Source: Ceratorhiza oryzae-sativae (lineage: Eukaryota > Basidiomycota > Agaricomycetes > Cantharellales > Ceratobasidiaceae). From it: a stretch of 64,000 nt of DNA. The stretch is taken from positions 1 through 64,000 of the forward strand of contig JARWMV010000001.1 in the NCBI GenBank assembly GCA_030998015.1, given 5' to 3'. Of the stretch, positions 41,168-53,870 are shown piece by piece; the first letter of the stretch is position 1, and the number at the start of each line of letters is the position of its first letter. The translations under genes and the position numbers were made by a program. The notes under the pieces are model-generated. The model saw nothing but the letters and a program-made list of their open reading frames with translations, was not told where the DNA came from and did no database searches.

Positions 41168-43459
41168 ATGTCTCGCACTACTAGTGATAAAGAAGTCGAA
41201 ATATTCCAAGAAAAATACAAGGCACTTATTGATACCGAACTTCAGTCTGTCCCCAGCTTGGACAACGGCAGCAAACCAAACACGCGAAGACTCCTGCGAA
41301 AACTCGATCGCAATATCATCCCGTGGGTGACCGCGCTCTATCTGGTGCGTCGCTCCTTTGCGCCTCCTGATAAAATTTCAACTTTTTTTAACCATTTGCT
41401 CAATGTGATTCATCCAACCAGTTATCCTTTCTAGACCGTTCTAATGTTGGAAACGCCCGGTTGGACGGGCTCGAAAAAGATCTTGGGATGCACGGGCTCC
41501 AATTCAACCATGCCGTGGCCATATTCTATCCATTCTATGTCCTGGTCGAAGTTCCTTCGAATATGATGCTCAAACGGACGAGACCTAGCTTGTGAGTGTC
41601 CAGTCAGACCCTCGATCCAAACGACGACCTCTTACAAACCAACAACAGTTGGTTCGCCCTACTGTGGGTTTATTCCATGACTCCCCCCCTTCAAACGTGC
41701 TCACCCTTTCTAACCCAGAATGGTCGCCTGGGGTACGATTACAACACTAATGGTGAGCCATTATGGCATATCCTTATATCGCTGTCGCATTGAGCTCTCA
41801 TCTCCGACCGCCAAACAGAGGGTTTGGTCAAGAGTTATCATGGTCTTCTTATCGCCAGAGTCTTTCTTGGCATCGCAGAGGGTGGGCTATTCCCTGGCAT
41901 TGCCTTTTATATCACGGCAAGGCGCGGTTTTCAGTTCGTGATCATCGGGGGCTAACGCCTGACACCAGCTTTGGTATCGTCGTGAGGAGACTGGGGCAAG
42001 GATGGCCATCTATTTCGCAGCGGGTCGGTATTATCTTCGTCTTAACCAAGGGCTACTTACCGATTGATGATTCGTTTAGCTACCGCAGCAGGCGCATTCG
42101 GTGGTCTACTCGCGCGTGGTATCACAGAAATGGCCGGCCTCGGTGGTCTCAAAGGGTGGTCTTGGATATTCATCCTCGAAGGCATTCTTACGGTCATGTT
42201 TGGTTCGTCTAGCCTTCGCGCCGGTTCCCGATCGACACTCATAAGTCATGATCAGCGGTAGTTTCCTATTTCTTTATCCCTGATTATCCTAGCACAGCCA
42301 AATTCCTCACGCCGGCTGAGAAGGAGGAAGTTACGAGGCGTCTGGATGCCGATAACCACGGGCTCTCCAAAGAGTTTGATATGCGTTATTTTTGGGACGC
42401 CGTCAAGGATTGGAAGACGTATGTATATAGTAAGCGTTCATCTGTTTTGCTCAAGCCTTCAAGTGTTCCTGACCTCTTGTATGCGCAGTGATCATGTTCT
42501 TTGGGTGCACCACCCCAACGTACAGTCTTGCACTTTTCTTGCCAACCATCGTGAGAAACATGGGGTACACTGCCGAGAGGTCTCAGTTGCTTTCTGTGAG
42601 TCCGGATAGGGTTATGTTTCACTTTGGTCGATTCTGAGGATATTTAGGTACCACCATATGTGATCGCATGCATCATAACTGTCGCGGCTGGCATGACGGC
42701 GGACAAGCTCAAGACCCGCGGTCGGTTCCTGATTGGATGCTATCGTGAGTGAGATTATCCTCCAGCGCCCCGGAGATGGATGGCTCATCGTGCTGGCAAT
42801 AGTTTTGTCAATGGTTGGGTTTATCATGTTGCTGGCGTCGCGGAATCCAGCCGTGCAGTACACAGCGGTGTTTATCGCCGCGGCCGGCGCGTTCCCAAAT
42901 GCGGCTATGGTCATGGCCTGGTGTGGTGAGGTCAAACCTTTTTCGGGAAGGATTCGATCATGAATATTTATTTCTAGGTAACTTTGGGGGTGAGTATTTG
43001 TCAAATGTGTTGAACTTGGAGCCCTCATTCATCATGCGGTACCACAAGGCTCTATGAAGCGAGGGATTGCGATTGCCATGGTCGTGTCGTTTGGAAACCT
43101 GGGCGGCTTACTGGCGAGCTATACGTACGTTAAGAGGCGTCTTGCTCCATGTCACCCCCCAATAACATGAACTCGAACGATAGCTACATAGCAAAGAATG
43201 CGCCGCGATACACGGCCGGTCACAGTATGTCCGCGCCCTTCATATCTTGCCCGCACTGAACATGGCTCTTTTTACAGGCATCATCATTGCAGTACTCGGA
43301 TTAGCGGCCATTGCCGCCCTCGTAATGCATCTCTATTGCCGTCAGGAAAATGCCAGAAGGGATCGAGATTTCAAAGCCCCACATGAATATACCGAGGAAG
43401 AGTTGCGCGCGGAATCGACCCAGGGGGACCAAGCAAGTTTCTTTCGATATATTGATTGA
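41168..43459 (+). CDS. MFS permease, allantoate/nicotinate (Dal5/Tna1)-like family
   Basis: Fifteen exons: 41168-41344, 41422-41591, 41649-41663, 41719-41752, 41821-41916, 41969-42023, 42080-42202, 42262-42429, 42489-42595, 42648-42744, 42803-42925, 42978-42989, 43049-43124, 43184-43224 and 43278-43459. They sum to 1476 nt, or 491 residues. Markers of the anion:cation symporter branch: LRKLDRNIIPW, LDRSNVGNAR, a GLLIARVFLGIAEGG signature, FYITLWYRRE, GWSWIFILEG and FGCTTPTY. About 12 membrane helices are expected, with a charged C-tail. Such permeases import small organic anions (allantoate, nicotinate, vitamins) at the plasma membrane; the substrate here is unknown. Exons 3 and 12 are micro-exons (15 and 12 nt), and intron 5 starts GC instead of GT. 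Confidence 0.92.
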
Positions 43460-44307
43460 ATTGGATGTAGATGGGAGAACTTGAATGAATACATGCTATA
43501 TGATACTAAATGCATACCTGTTGTGTCGTTTTGAGCATGAGCACCCATCGAATTTCACCCTCGTTTCCAGTTGAATGTCCTAGAGCTACTAATAGGCATA
43601 TCGACACACCGCCTGTCCTTGATCCTGTCCCTTTCTTCTGAGGCCTCGCCAGATCTAGAACGAGCTAGAGCGCATCCACACATTAACGAAGCTGCAAAGG
43701 AAAGAATCAAACTAACGAGAGTTCAGCTGAGGAAGACGAATGCATAGTCCGCATATACGAGGCCGAACTCCTGAGAACAAATAACCACAAATGTGGTAAG
43801 GGAGGAGCATGGCTGGGCGGCCAACATAGGTTCACCCCGTCAATACATCTAAAGCTGCACATCCACAGAGACAAACGACACACGGATAATACACGACAGG
43901 TGTAGGGCTTCCGAGTAGTAGGGTTGGCGAGCAAACAGCCAGAAGAGACCAAAGCCTCCTAAACATATACATCTCTTATCAAACAGGCAAAACTATTCAT
44001 AGGTTACCGTCATTCGCGGGTTGGATCAGGTCTGAGGGAATTATTATCATGGAACAATCACGGCGAAGCCTGCCCAAGTAGCGGGGCAGCCTTCGGTAGA
44101 CGAGGGATTTCAGGTTTCTTAATGGTTCGCTCACTCTCACGCTGTCGTTCAGATTCACGTTTATTTCGGACACACAAACATACAAACACTCGACCGGTGA
44201 CGCCTAAATCATCAGGTTCGATCAGCTAAGGAAAATATGGGATGAGGCAAAATTAGTTAATCACGGTAGGCAGCGACTATAATAAGGCCTACCTATTGGC
44301 CTAGTTA
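43460..44307. other. Intergenic
   Basis: No supported gene in 0.85 kb between the MFS gene and the first small-family member. Confidence 0.4.
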
Positions 44308-44630
44308 TCAACGAGTCATGTCCCAGGTCATTGATCCTTGGACGTTGAAGCGGCTGGGCACTGGAACAGCAAGCGGCCCAGTGATAGTCACACCATTATC
44401 AAGGGTGAACGAGAAGCGGGTCTCTCCGATATGCCCAGTGAAGCTTTGTGGTCCGGCGAGCTGGTTTTCGTTTTGATAAGTGACGGTCACGTTAAACGAC
44501 TCCCACCCGGGGGTGGTCGGGTTGACTCGACCGTTTCCCAGGAGCTGTTCGCCGGTCGGAGTACGTACGGTTAGCCTGAACCCGCCTTGAGGCGTGCCCG
44601 AGGCTGTTCCGCGTGCACGGTGGTAAGTTG
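44308..44630 (-). pseudogene. Small beta-rich family member A, start missing
   Basis: About 107 residues related to the copies at 55233, 56198 and 57863. Shared pattern: GTxxGTPQGGFRL, then GNGRVNPTTPGWES, a V-rich strand, QSFTGHIGE, DNGVTITGPL, and FNVQGSMTWDM before the stop. No in-frame ATG precedes the domain; the frame opens at a GTG at 44682. A 345-bp transposon-like insertion begins at 44690, just upstream. The gene is therefore probably truncated at the 5' end, although an upstream exon cannot be excluded. Confidence 0.55.
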
Positions 44631-44689
44631 GCGGAGTTAACCTAATTCCGTGCGGGGACTTAATAAAAACCCTGATATGCACTTCCGAT

Positions 44690-45034
44690 TAGTGCCCCTC
44701 GGAATTGCTGGAAGTGCGATTTCGGGAGCGAGAATAATGGTTCGGCGCTTATTACGTAATCAGGGGATAGTATAGAAAAGGCCATAAAGTGCAGAAATGG
44801 CCGATAAAGTCCGTGAATCGGACTTTCGCAAAGTGCAACGGATTTCTAAGAAGTCCGGCTGAGGACTTTTGTTTGTCCGGCATGTGATTTAGATAAGTCC
44901 GTCTTCTGGATTATCGTAAAGTCCGGGGGACTTTATATATCTCCGTTCTCTGGACTTTATATACGCTCGGTCCAGCACTTTCCAGCAATTCCATCTTCGG
45001 ACTTTGCCAATAGTCCACATTGCTCAGTGCACTA
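44690..45034. mobile_element. Candidate MITE, 345 bp
   Basis: Ends TAGTGC.../...GCACTA flanked by GAT on both sides (44687-44689 and 45035-45037). A subterminal inverted pair GGAATTGCTGGAAGTGC / GCACTTTCCAGCAATTCC lies inside. The interior is full of AAGTCCG/CGGACTT repeats in both orientations and has no coding capacity. The short ends make the borders tentative. Confidence 0.45.
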
Positions 45035-45221
45035 GATCTGCGTGATTAAAATCATATATTTGACCGTAACGGTCGTATTGGACATTGGAGCGGAAACATT
45101 AGAACAAGAAACATCAGCGTCGTAAACATTGTTGTCGTCAACATTTGAGAGCAAAAATAAAACAGGAAAGAAAAAATATTGTCCGTATGCAAAACATCCT
45201 ACGGCTTCGTACCGGTCTTAC

Positions 45222-45575
45222 GAGTAGTGTGGGTAGAGCGACGAGGCTGCGTGTCGGAGGCGTTTGAAACGTCGGGAGCATCAAACTATAAAACGGGCGT
45301 GTGAATAGGATATAGGCGACGGCCAGTCAATGACTATGTACCTCAGATCCGGCTGTGACCTTGGCTTTCGCACCTCTCGTCTTTGCTGGTTGCTTGGTCT
45401 TGGTATTCTTGGGAGCGCGATCCGAGCCTTTATCCATCCCGCCGTCCGTCTGTGCGGCACCGCTGGCACCCTTCTCGCCCGGAGCATTCAAAGTATGAAC
45501 GATGGTGGCGGGTTCGTGTTCGAGTTCGGGTTCGGGTTCGGGCACCAGTCTCATCCTCGGCCTTGGCTGTGGCAA
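45222..45575 (-). CDS. Possible C-terminal fragment of a disordered protein
   Basis: Codons from about 45575 encode an EPEPELEHEP run and a Lys/Thr/Ala-rich stretch up to VTAGSE. A GTACAT...TAG intron (about 45345-45290) joins a short last exon (FDAPDVSNASDTQPRR) ending near 45200. Upstream exons were not found. The repeated GTTCG codons (+ strand 45505-45540) are a low-complexity run. Function unknown. Confidence 0.3.
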
Positions 45576-46814
45576 TTGTGGTCTCAGCCAGACGTAGCTG
45601 CGATCAAGTGTGAGGGTTGACTACAGGCGTTTGAATTGGAAACATTGAGGCTCAAAGACACGGCGCGTGGCTGGTGTAGAGGATATGATACGGTGGGTTG
45701 GAGTAGATGACGTACTGAGGGGGACAATAACTCAACCAGTATCTTGGTAGATACGAGGTAATTACGACAATGTCATGCTGTATGAGACAAATATAGAAAA
45801 TAGATTAGCTAACACAGAGGTGTGCTGAGTGTATTGCGACTTACCTGCTGCACCAATTGACCAATGAAACAGACATCCCACACCCATGCTACGCCTCCAC
45901 ATTCGTATCCAAGTCGTGAACTCATTGTCTGAGTTAAAAATATACATAAGCTAGGCGCACGGTGGCAGGGTAGACTGTATGCACTGCAAATTAAATCTCA
46001 GCTTTGAGTTGAGATTGCGAAAGGGGGGGAACGGAATCGGACAGGGTGCCGGATATGGGAGACTTGGTTTAGCTACAGGATATGCGGTAGAGGGTGTGGG
46101 CATGCACCAGCAGGCGGTGCCAGTTGAGCAGTAAATGAATAAATCAGCCTGGAGGTGGACATGATGGGAACAGTTGAGGGGTTTCAGATCCAAACAGGAG
46201 ATGAGTGGTGGAGCAGTGGGCAGACCAGAAGAGGAACAGCAGAAAATAGCAGAGCAGGTGATTGTTGACAGTATTAGTGGGTTGTTGCAGGTGTAGTGTA
46301 CAGGGAAGAGGGCAGATTCAGATGTGGGCACCATAGGTGGCAGTAAGGGTGGTGGAGAACAACATGATGTTGAGGCACTCAAGGCAAGAAAAAAGAAAAG
46401 AGGCATTGGAGATGAGGGTAATAGGACTCTTGCTGGGATCACTTTGCATTGACACTAGGGGATTCGAGCAGCCATCTGCCATGCCCAAATCTTTCACCTT
46501 GGTTGGAGCTAATAATTCAGCCATCAGCTAAGCTGATTCTTCTCAATCTTTGTGCTCACCTATGTAGTACACCCATATTGATCTATTTTGTGGGGCTAGA
46601 TTGCAGGAAGGGAGAATGCTATGGATCCAGGCTGGTTGTGGCCATTGTCAAGGTTGCTGTCAAGGTAGAGGCATGGATCAAGGAGCTGTGGCTGTGCTGC
46701 CCTGGGATTTGGCACTAAGTCATTCCCCTTGACCAAGCTGACTTCAACTTGCCCTTGACAACACTTTAAAATGGCCACTCACTGCTTATTGTTCTGCACA
46801 CCCCTCTCCAGCTA

Positions 46815-49800
46815 TGGCCATCTGCCCCTGCTGCAATTGACATGACCTCAGCAACTGGCAGATCTGTCAGCACCTTGTGGACCTGCAGCAGGAAACTCAG
46901 GCCTACCTTGACACTGTGGACACTGAGAACAAGCTCAACCTTGGCAAATTTGAAGACAATGGAGCCAATGTTGAAGGTGGAGAGGGTGGCATGGCTTTCA
47001 ATGATGCTGGTCCAGCTCACAACAATGGCAGCCCAGCTCCGCCTGACCACAACGAACCTGCTTTTGGCCACAACAAGCCTGCTTTTGGCCACAGTGAGCC
47101 CCCTTTTGATCACAACGACCCTGATTTTGACCACATTGAGCCTCTTCACCACACTGGGCCTGCTCCCACTCCCAATCAAGCTCAGCCCATCCTCGGCCAG
47201 GCCAAACCCCCCCTGGATGGGCTGCCTGACATTGACCTTGATGCTCTGATCACACTGGAAGATGTGGACAATGATGACAACAACAACAGTAAGTCAACAA
47301 TCTTATTTATTGTTGTTACTTGCTCACAAACATACCCCGGCGTAGATGCTTTTGCTGATGCTGATTATGACAATATGGACTTAGACAACAGGGATGACCT
47401 GTTTGTTCCACACCCAGGTGAATAATCCTACTGTTGTTTCAGGCCCTTTAATAGCTAATCTTCCTGCTAGATATACCCACCCCTCACAAGCTGGATGCAA
47501 ACTGACAGCCAATAGCCATCAAAGACTGGAATAGCTCATTTGAGGACCTCACAGATCTTGGCAAGGAGGATCTTGCAGAGCTCGATGACTTTGACCCAGA
47601 CAATCTCCCTGTTGCTCCCCTGGGATCTGACAATGGCACATCCGATGCTAGTGTTGCTGAACCTGAGTTCCACAAAGATGATGGACAACAGGGATTAGAT
47701 CCAGAGGCCAAACTGGAAATGAATGACAATGAGCTTTGGGAGATGCTACAAGACCACCTCAGCAAGCTTGCCCAGGACGAGTGGTGAGATATCTGTAAGG
47801 CGCTCTCAAATAACTCTGCCACTAAGCTAACTAACTATTTGTTAGTTGTCTGGAACCTGACACCCTGTGATAGGAAGACCCTCTCATTCTAGGTTGCCCA
47901 TCAACGCACACATTTTTCTTGTGCGGTGTACAATGACCTGCACCTGCACACCTGCAAAGAGCTGGGACTCCCAAGTGACTTTGTTGTGTGGCGTCATCTC
48001 AAGGTTCTTTCTGGCCTAGAGTCTCGCCCACACCACTGCTGCATCAACTCTTGTGTCTGCTATGTCAGCAAACATCAAGACAAGGCCAACTGTCCCGAGT
48101 GTGAAGAACCTTGATTCAATGCACAGGGCAAACCTTGTTGCTTGTTTTGGTATACACCCCTTATTCCCCAGCTAATCAGCCTCTTCCAGAATGCAACCTC
48201 TATCAAGAACATGTGGCATTGCGCCAAGCACAACAAGTGGCAACTTTGGAACCCCAGCAAGATCTCAGATGTCTTCAACAGCCAGCTGTATAAAACCTTG
48301 AAGGCTACCAAGGTATTTGAGGAGGATCTGTATTGTTTCTTTCAGAACCCCAACGGCATTGCACTGGGACTGGGAACTCACAGGTTTTCTCTGTTCAAGC
48401 AAAGGGCAAAGACAGATTTGACTGCATGGCCTCTGATCCTTGTTAACTATAACCTTCATCCCTCAATCCAGTATCGCCTTGAGAACATCATCTGTGTTGG
48501 TGTCATCCCCAGACTGAAGGAATGTAAGGATATAAATTCTTTCCTTGCCCCGCTCATTGAAGAACTTCTAGAGCTTGCTGAGGGTGTTGCGACAAGCAGG
48601 GTTGCTTTTGACAAAGAGGTTCTTGTTGGCAATGGAACATTCTTTGTACTGCACGCATTCATTATTATCCTTTTTGGTGACATTCCTGCCATCTTGAAGT
48701 TGCTGATGCTTAAAGGTCACAATGGGATCACACTGTGTCGAACCTGCTTGATACAAGGTACCACTTGCCACTTGCCACAGGGTGGTCAAGTTTATTATGT
48801 CCCTCTAACTGCACCAGGCAAGCCCGTTTTTGACCCCACCAGCTTAATTCCACACAGCCAGATGACCTTTTTGAGGACCTATCAAGACCTTGCAAGGGAG
48901 CCACACATCGGGCAACAAGCTCAGATTGCGCAAGCGACTGGCATCAACAGCCAACCGTTACTTGCTGACCTCAGCTTGCTCGATCTTGCAAGTTGCACTC
49001 CATACGAGATGATGCACCTCATCTTTGAAAACCTGGTGCTGAATATGGTTAACCTTTGGAAGGACCAGTTCAAGTGGCTTGATGGGCACGAGGCGTACCA
49101 TGTGCCTTGTGATGCATGGAAGGTAATTGTAAAACTAACCTCTGATGCAATGAAGACTATACTGGCAGATTTTGTTGGGACCCTGCTGGATATCGACAAG
49201 GACATGAGTCGCTACAAGGCCAAGGCCTACTCATTCTGGTTCACATATCTTGCCCCAATCTTACTCAACAGTAAACTCCATCAGGAGTATTACAGGTATG
49301 TTTCTTGCTTGTCATTTGATCAATTTGTTAACAAATCATTCCAGGCATTTCTTAGCCATGCGTGAAATCATCATCTGGTGCCTTCAATTCAAGATATCAC
49401 TGGCAGACGTGGACACGCTTGAACAGAAGATTCATGATTGGATCTGGGATTACAAAAGGTGAGCCTGTGCTAACTGATATTTATTTTTCCCCATTTAACT
49501 GACTGGCTAATCAGACTATATTACCGCTATGATCACGATCGGCTCCCGACTTGTGTCCTAACCATCCATGTGCTATTACACATACTGCATTACATTTGGT
49601 GCACCAGCCTGCTTCCGTTGACTTGGTCATTCATTGTGGAGTGGTTCTGTGGATATCTGCTTCAGCCAGCACTTTCAAACTGACTTTGACCATTTGACGC
49701 CCTCAACAACTTCATCCAGCGACGTGCGCAAATGCAGATTGTGGCAAAGGTGCACGATTTACTGCATCTCCTGAAGCAGCCAACCAACTTGGTACTTCAG

Positions 49801-50652
49801 CACAGCGAGCTGATATCTTTGAAAGAAAAGATATATGATTTCAGTGAGTATCTAAGCTTTCATTGCATCACATAACAGGTACTTACCAGCTCATTAATTC
49901 CTTCAAGACAAGGACCTCGTACTTGGCCAACCATCAAAGGAGATTCCTCGCCTGCCTATCGAACTCCAGGGGTGGATGACCCGATACTTTGGGGTTGCAG
50001 AGGGGCCTCCACATGGACAGGGCCCACAACCAATGTTCAACAAACTTATTGTCAAGCTCAATTTTACTACATTGGTGCGCTACAGCTGATTCCGGATGGC
50101 AAGCATGGGAGATTGGGTTTGCACATCCAGTCTTGTTTGCAAGAGCACTATCGCCTGCAATAATTCATTCATATGGGTATGTTTTTCACATTTGTCCATT
50201 GTTGGTTACTAATAAATACTTTGTTAGTACGAGGGGCTGCCAGACCGCAACACTCAGCACCCGCTCTATCCAGATCAAGCAGTATGTCGGATATACTATG
50301 CCCAGGTAGAAGAAATCTATTATATCAAGTTCATTCGGAGTCCAGAGTGAGTTGGATTTCAGTTGCTTGCTTTTGCATATGCTAACAGCCTTGCAGCAAA
50401 CACATAGAGTACTTACTTGCTCTCGTGCAGGACTGCAACACTAATGGGCTTGATGCTTCAAAGCCCGAGAATCCCCTTGTCACATACAATCAACTCGGGA
50501 GCACCAAAATAATCAATTTGGGCGTGGTACAGGCTGCTGTTGGAAGGGTAAGGGTTGGCAGGAGAAACACATGGGCGATTGTTGACCGAACAAATGGTGT
50601 GCGTATGCAGTTCAACAACAACACAGGAATCCCTGATCCTGAACTCAAATGA
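46815..50652 (+). pseudogene. CMC (CACTA-like) transposase of the tnp2 type, decayed
   Basis: It starts with a Cys motif (MAICPCCN, then a TGA). An acidic low-complexity segment with repeated PAFGHN/PPFDHN units follows, then a Cys/His-rich block (HHCCINSCVCYVSKHQDKANCPEC). The longest open part (48142-49365, 407 codons) matches the tnp2 transposase core: FFQNPNGIALGLGTHRFSLF, WPLILVNYNLHP, ENIICVGVIP, FGDIPAILKLLMLKGHNG and PYEMMHLIFENLVLN. Later exons (TCVLTIHVLLHI, VEWFCGYLLQPA) contain stops. The end (GVVQAAVGRVRVG, WAIVDRTNG) is still recognisable. At least six stops occur across the 3.8 kb. Terminal CACTA repeats were not located. Confidence 0.75.
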
Positions 50653-51200
50653 TTACAATATGCATATTCTCCTCTCCTCTTTTCGTTCTGTGCTTTGCAC
50701 TTTTCGTTATTCATTTTCACCACTTGCTTTCTCCCTTGGTCACCCATTTTCATTTGATACCCTTCATTTGTAGTCCACTGCTTGTATTTTCAATCCTTGT
50801 AGTGTATCATCCCCATGTATCATTAGCTGTCTGCTGATTGTGCAGCTCAGTGCCTGTATTTTATATCTATATATCTTGATCCTTGCATCTAATCTTCTTG
50901 CATGCTTAGAGCCTTGGACTTTTTGAAATCCATGTGCCTGGACTTTCGAAACTCCTTGGGCCTGGGGTATCAAATTAGACCCTATAAGGACATTCTATAA
51001 GTGCAGTAACGTACTTCTGAAAGTGCAAATATGCTGTCAAACCCACCCTTGATACACTGAAATTCAGCCTTCCAGACGTCAAAATTGACAGAACTTGCCT
51101 AAAATATGCTTCAGAATGCCACTAAGTGTGGGAAAGTCCTGTGCACTTAGATAAAATACACCAACTTGACACTGTGGTGCTTCAGGCATGGTGGACTGTA

Positions 51201-52646
51201 CAGTGGGCCACAAATCAAATGGGACATGTGACCATCTGACAGAGAATCATCTGTAAAAGATGAAGGATAGGCAATATCAGACACATGTATTAGTAGAATA
51301 TATAGCTATATGCCATATGATTTCCCTGGCAAAATTTCAGGACAACAGCTTGACTCTATGGCAAGATAATTTTTGGAGAAATTTTTGGCTGTCCCATTTG
51401 ATTTGACAATTTGTACCTGCATGCTCATGCTGGGTAAAAACAGGCTAGCCTGCTCATTTCCTGGTCAATTTATCTAAAAAAAAATATGCCAGGCATCTTT
51501 TAAACACCATAAGAGTATGTTTTCAGAGTTTCAGCAAGTTGGGATGCACTATTAGAAAGTTATAGGCTGTTGAAGATGATAGGTTTGCATGCTCTCCTAC
51601 CCCTTGTTTCACACTGATTTAGGCAGTTCATCTATTACAAATGACATTAAGACATTCAATGATCATTTATAAGCTCTAAATGCATGAATGAAACCAGCTA
51701 AGAGGCACATACAGGAGTGGAAGTAGCTGGGATACATTTCCATGCATACACCCAATGGAATAAACCAGTCATGCTGAGGGCAGGAGTTCAGCTGGAAGTC
51801 TAAAAGCTACATGGATTATAGTACCCCTGGGAGGGAATCCTTGATCTAAGTTTCAAGGTGACAGGGTAAAGACAAGGAAAGTTACAGACCATGCAGTACA
51901 AAAATTGGACTTTTTGATCAGATTTACTATGAGATTGGAGACAATTTGCACTGCATGGTCTGTAACTTTCCTTGTCTTTACCCTGTCACCTTGAAACTTA
52001 GATCAAGGATTCCCTCCCAGGGGTACTATAATCCATGTAGCTTTTAGACTTCCAGCTGAACTCCTGCCCTCAGCATGACTGGTTTATTCCATTGGGTGTA
52101 TGCATGGAAATGTATCCCAGCTACTTCCACTCCTGTATGTGCCTCTCAGCTGGTTTCATTCATGCATTTAGAGCTTATAAATGATCATTGAATGTCTTAA
52201 TGTCATTTGTAATAGATGAACTGCCTAAATCAGTGTGAAACAAGGGGTAGGAGAGCATGCAAACCTATCATCTTCAACAGCCTATAACTTTCTAATAGTG
52301 CATCCCAACTTGCTGAAACTCTGAAAACATACTCTTATGGTGTTTAAAAGATGCCTGGCATATTTTTTTTTAGATAAATTGACCAGGAAATGAGCAGGCT
52401 AGCCTGTTTTTACCCAGCATGAGCATGCAGGTACAAATTGTCAAATCAAATGGGACAGCCAAAAATTTCTCCAAAAATTATCTTGCCATAGAGTCAAGCT
52501 GTTGTCCTGAAATTTTGCCAGGGAAATCATATGGCATATAGCTATATATTCTACTAATACATGTGTCTGATATTGCCTATCCTTCATCTTTTACAGATGA
52601 TTCTCTGTCAGATGGTCACATGTCCCATTTGATTTGTAGCCCACTG
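51201..52646. mobile_element. Foldback element: 1.45-kb near-perfect palindrome
   Basis: Two inverted arms of about 697 bp (51201-51897 and 51950-52646) flank a 52-bp loop. Paired coordinates sum to the same number (103847) at the outer and the inner ends, so the arms have no net insertion or deletion. I noted only a few mismatches, for example at 51209 and near 51700. Ends CAGTGGG.../...CCCACTG are flanked by TA on both sides, as for Tc1/mariner/pogo elements. Each arm also contains an inverted copy of the terminal CAAATCAAATGGGACA (about 51388-51403). No ORF of note. Confidence 0.9.
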
Positions 52647-53194
52647 TATATACTGGTAAGCCATGAGCAAACCATTGTAGCACAGGGTAGGTGGGCATTT
52701 AAACAAACCAAGAGGAATGCTTGGAGTGAAACTGCAATGAGAAACTTGCCTGGCTGGCAGCCATGGTTTTATAGTTGCAGGTGAGTTGTAGTGTGATATT
52801 TGGCATTGTTCAAGCGCCGAGCGCTCAGCAATCGGGCTGCTCTGCTCACCCCCTCAACTTGCATGATTAGGCTGGCTCAATCAAGGGTGCACCCCAATGG
52901 AGAGTTGCAGTGCACCCGTCCTCACTGGTTATCATTTGGTCACCCAACCAGATGCAAACAGGTGGCAGGCAATGGGGGATTCACATGTTGTCAATTGTAT
53001 CCATGTCAAAAATCAATTCCCTGATGGAGCCAGAGCTGATGACTGCTGCTGAGCAATTCTATAGATGCAGACAAAGGGTGAACTCGTGAGTGCCCTCAAT
53101 TTTTCAGGGTTCTGTCCAGCTGAATGGTGGCACTCTATTGAAATTGTGTTGAAATCCTTAATTGAGGGCACCCTGGGGTGAGTCAATGCATGTT

Positions 53195-53870
53195 GTTCTC
53201 TAGGCTTTCGACTTGGAGAACAACTGAACCACTCAGTGTTGGATGCTGCAGTGACTGCAATCCTCATAGCATTGCAACTATTGGAGCTATCCCCACATAT
53301 GAGCTATGTAACCATCTTCTCAGACTCTCACCTTGCAATTAAAGGAATAACCAACCCATCGATGCCACCCCCTGGCTGCTAGCCCTAGCAAATATGAGCC
53401 TGAAAAGAGCTAGAACACAAGCTGTAAACACGTCCATCAAACTAAAATGGTGCCCCAGGTACTCAAAGATCTACGTGCATGAGCAGGCAGATACACAAGC
53501 CAAACCTGGCAGCCTAGGGGAAGACCTCTGTTAACTCGACCACTGCTTGAGAACCTGGAAGTCCTCAACTGGGAAATTGAGGAAGATAATCAAAATGGAC
53601 CAAACTCTCCTGGCAGCACACTACCACAGGCACGAAATACCATCCCAAGTACCCCCTAATCTCGCCTTTTGACTTCCTTGACCACACCCAGAATCTACAG
53701 TGCTCATGGGCCATCCTGCTCTCCCACATCATCACTGGCCACATCTAGCTTAATCAGCACCTACACTGAATCCAAAGCATAACCTCCCCTGACTGCAGGC
53801 AGTGTCCCAGCCACCCAGAGACAGTTGCATATTTCTTAGCACTCTGCCCCCAGTATGCTGCTGGGTAATA
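53195..53870 (+). pseudogene. LINE-type RNase H and C-terminal zinc region, relic
   Basis: Broken frames read LGEQLNHSVLDAAVTAIL, MSYVTIFSDSHLAIKGI (RNase H SDS motif), then WCPRYSKIYVHEQADTQAK (the conserved H..EAD region). Further on lie TGHI.LNQHLHRI and CRQCPSHPETVAYFLALC (CX2C...HX...C). This is the order of the 3' part of fungal non-LTR retrotransposon ORF2. Many stops and shifts. Reverse transcriptase was not found upstream, because the palindromic element lies there. Confidence 0.7.
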
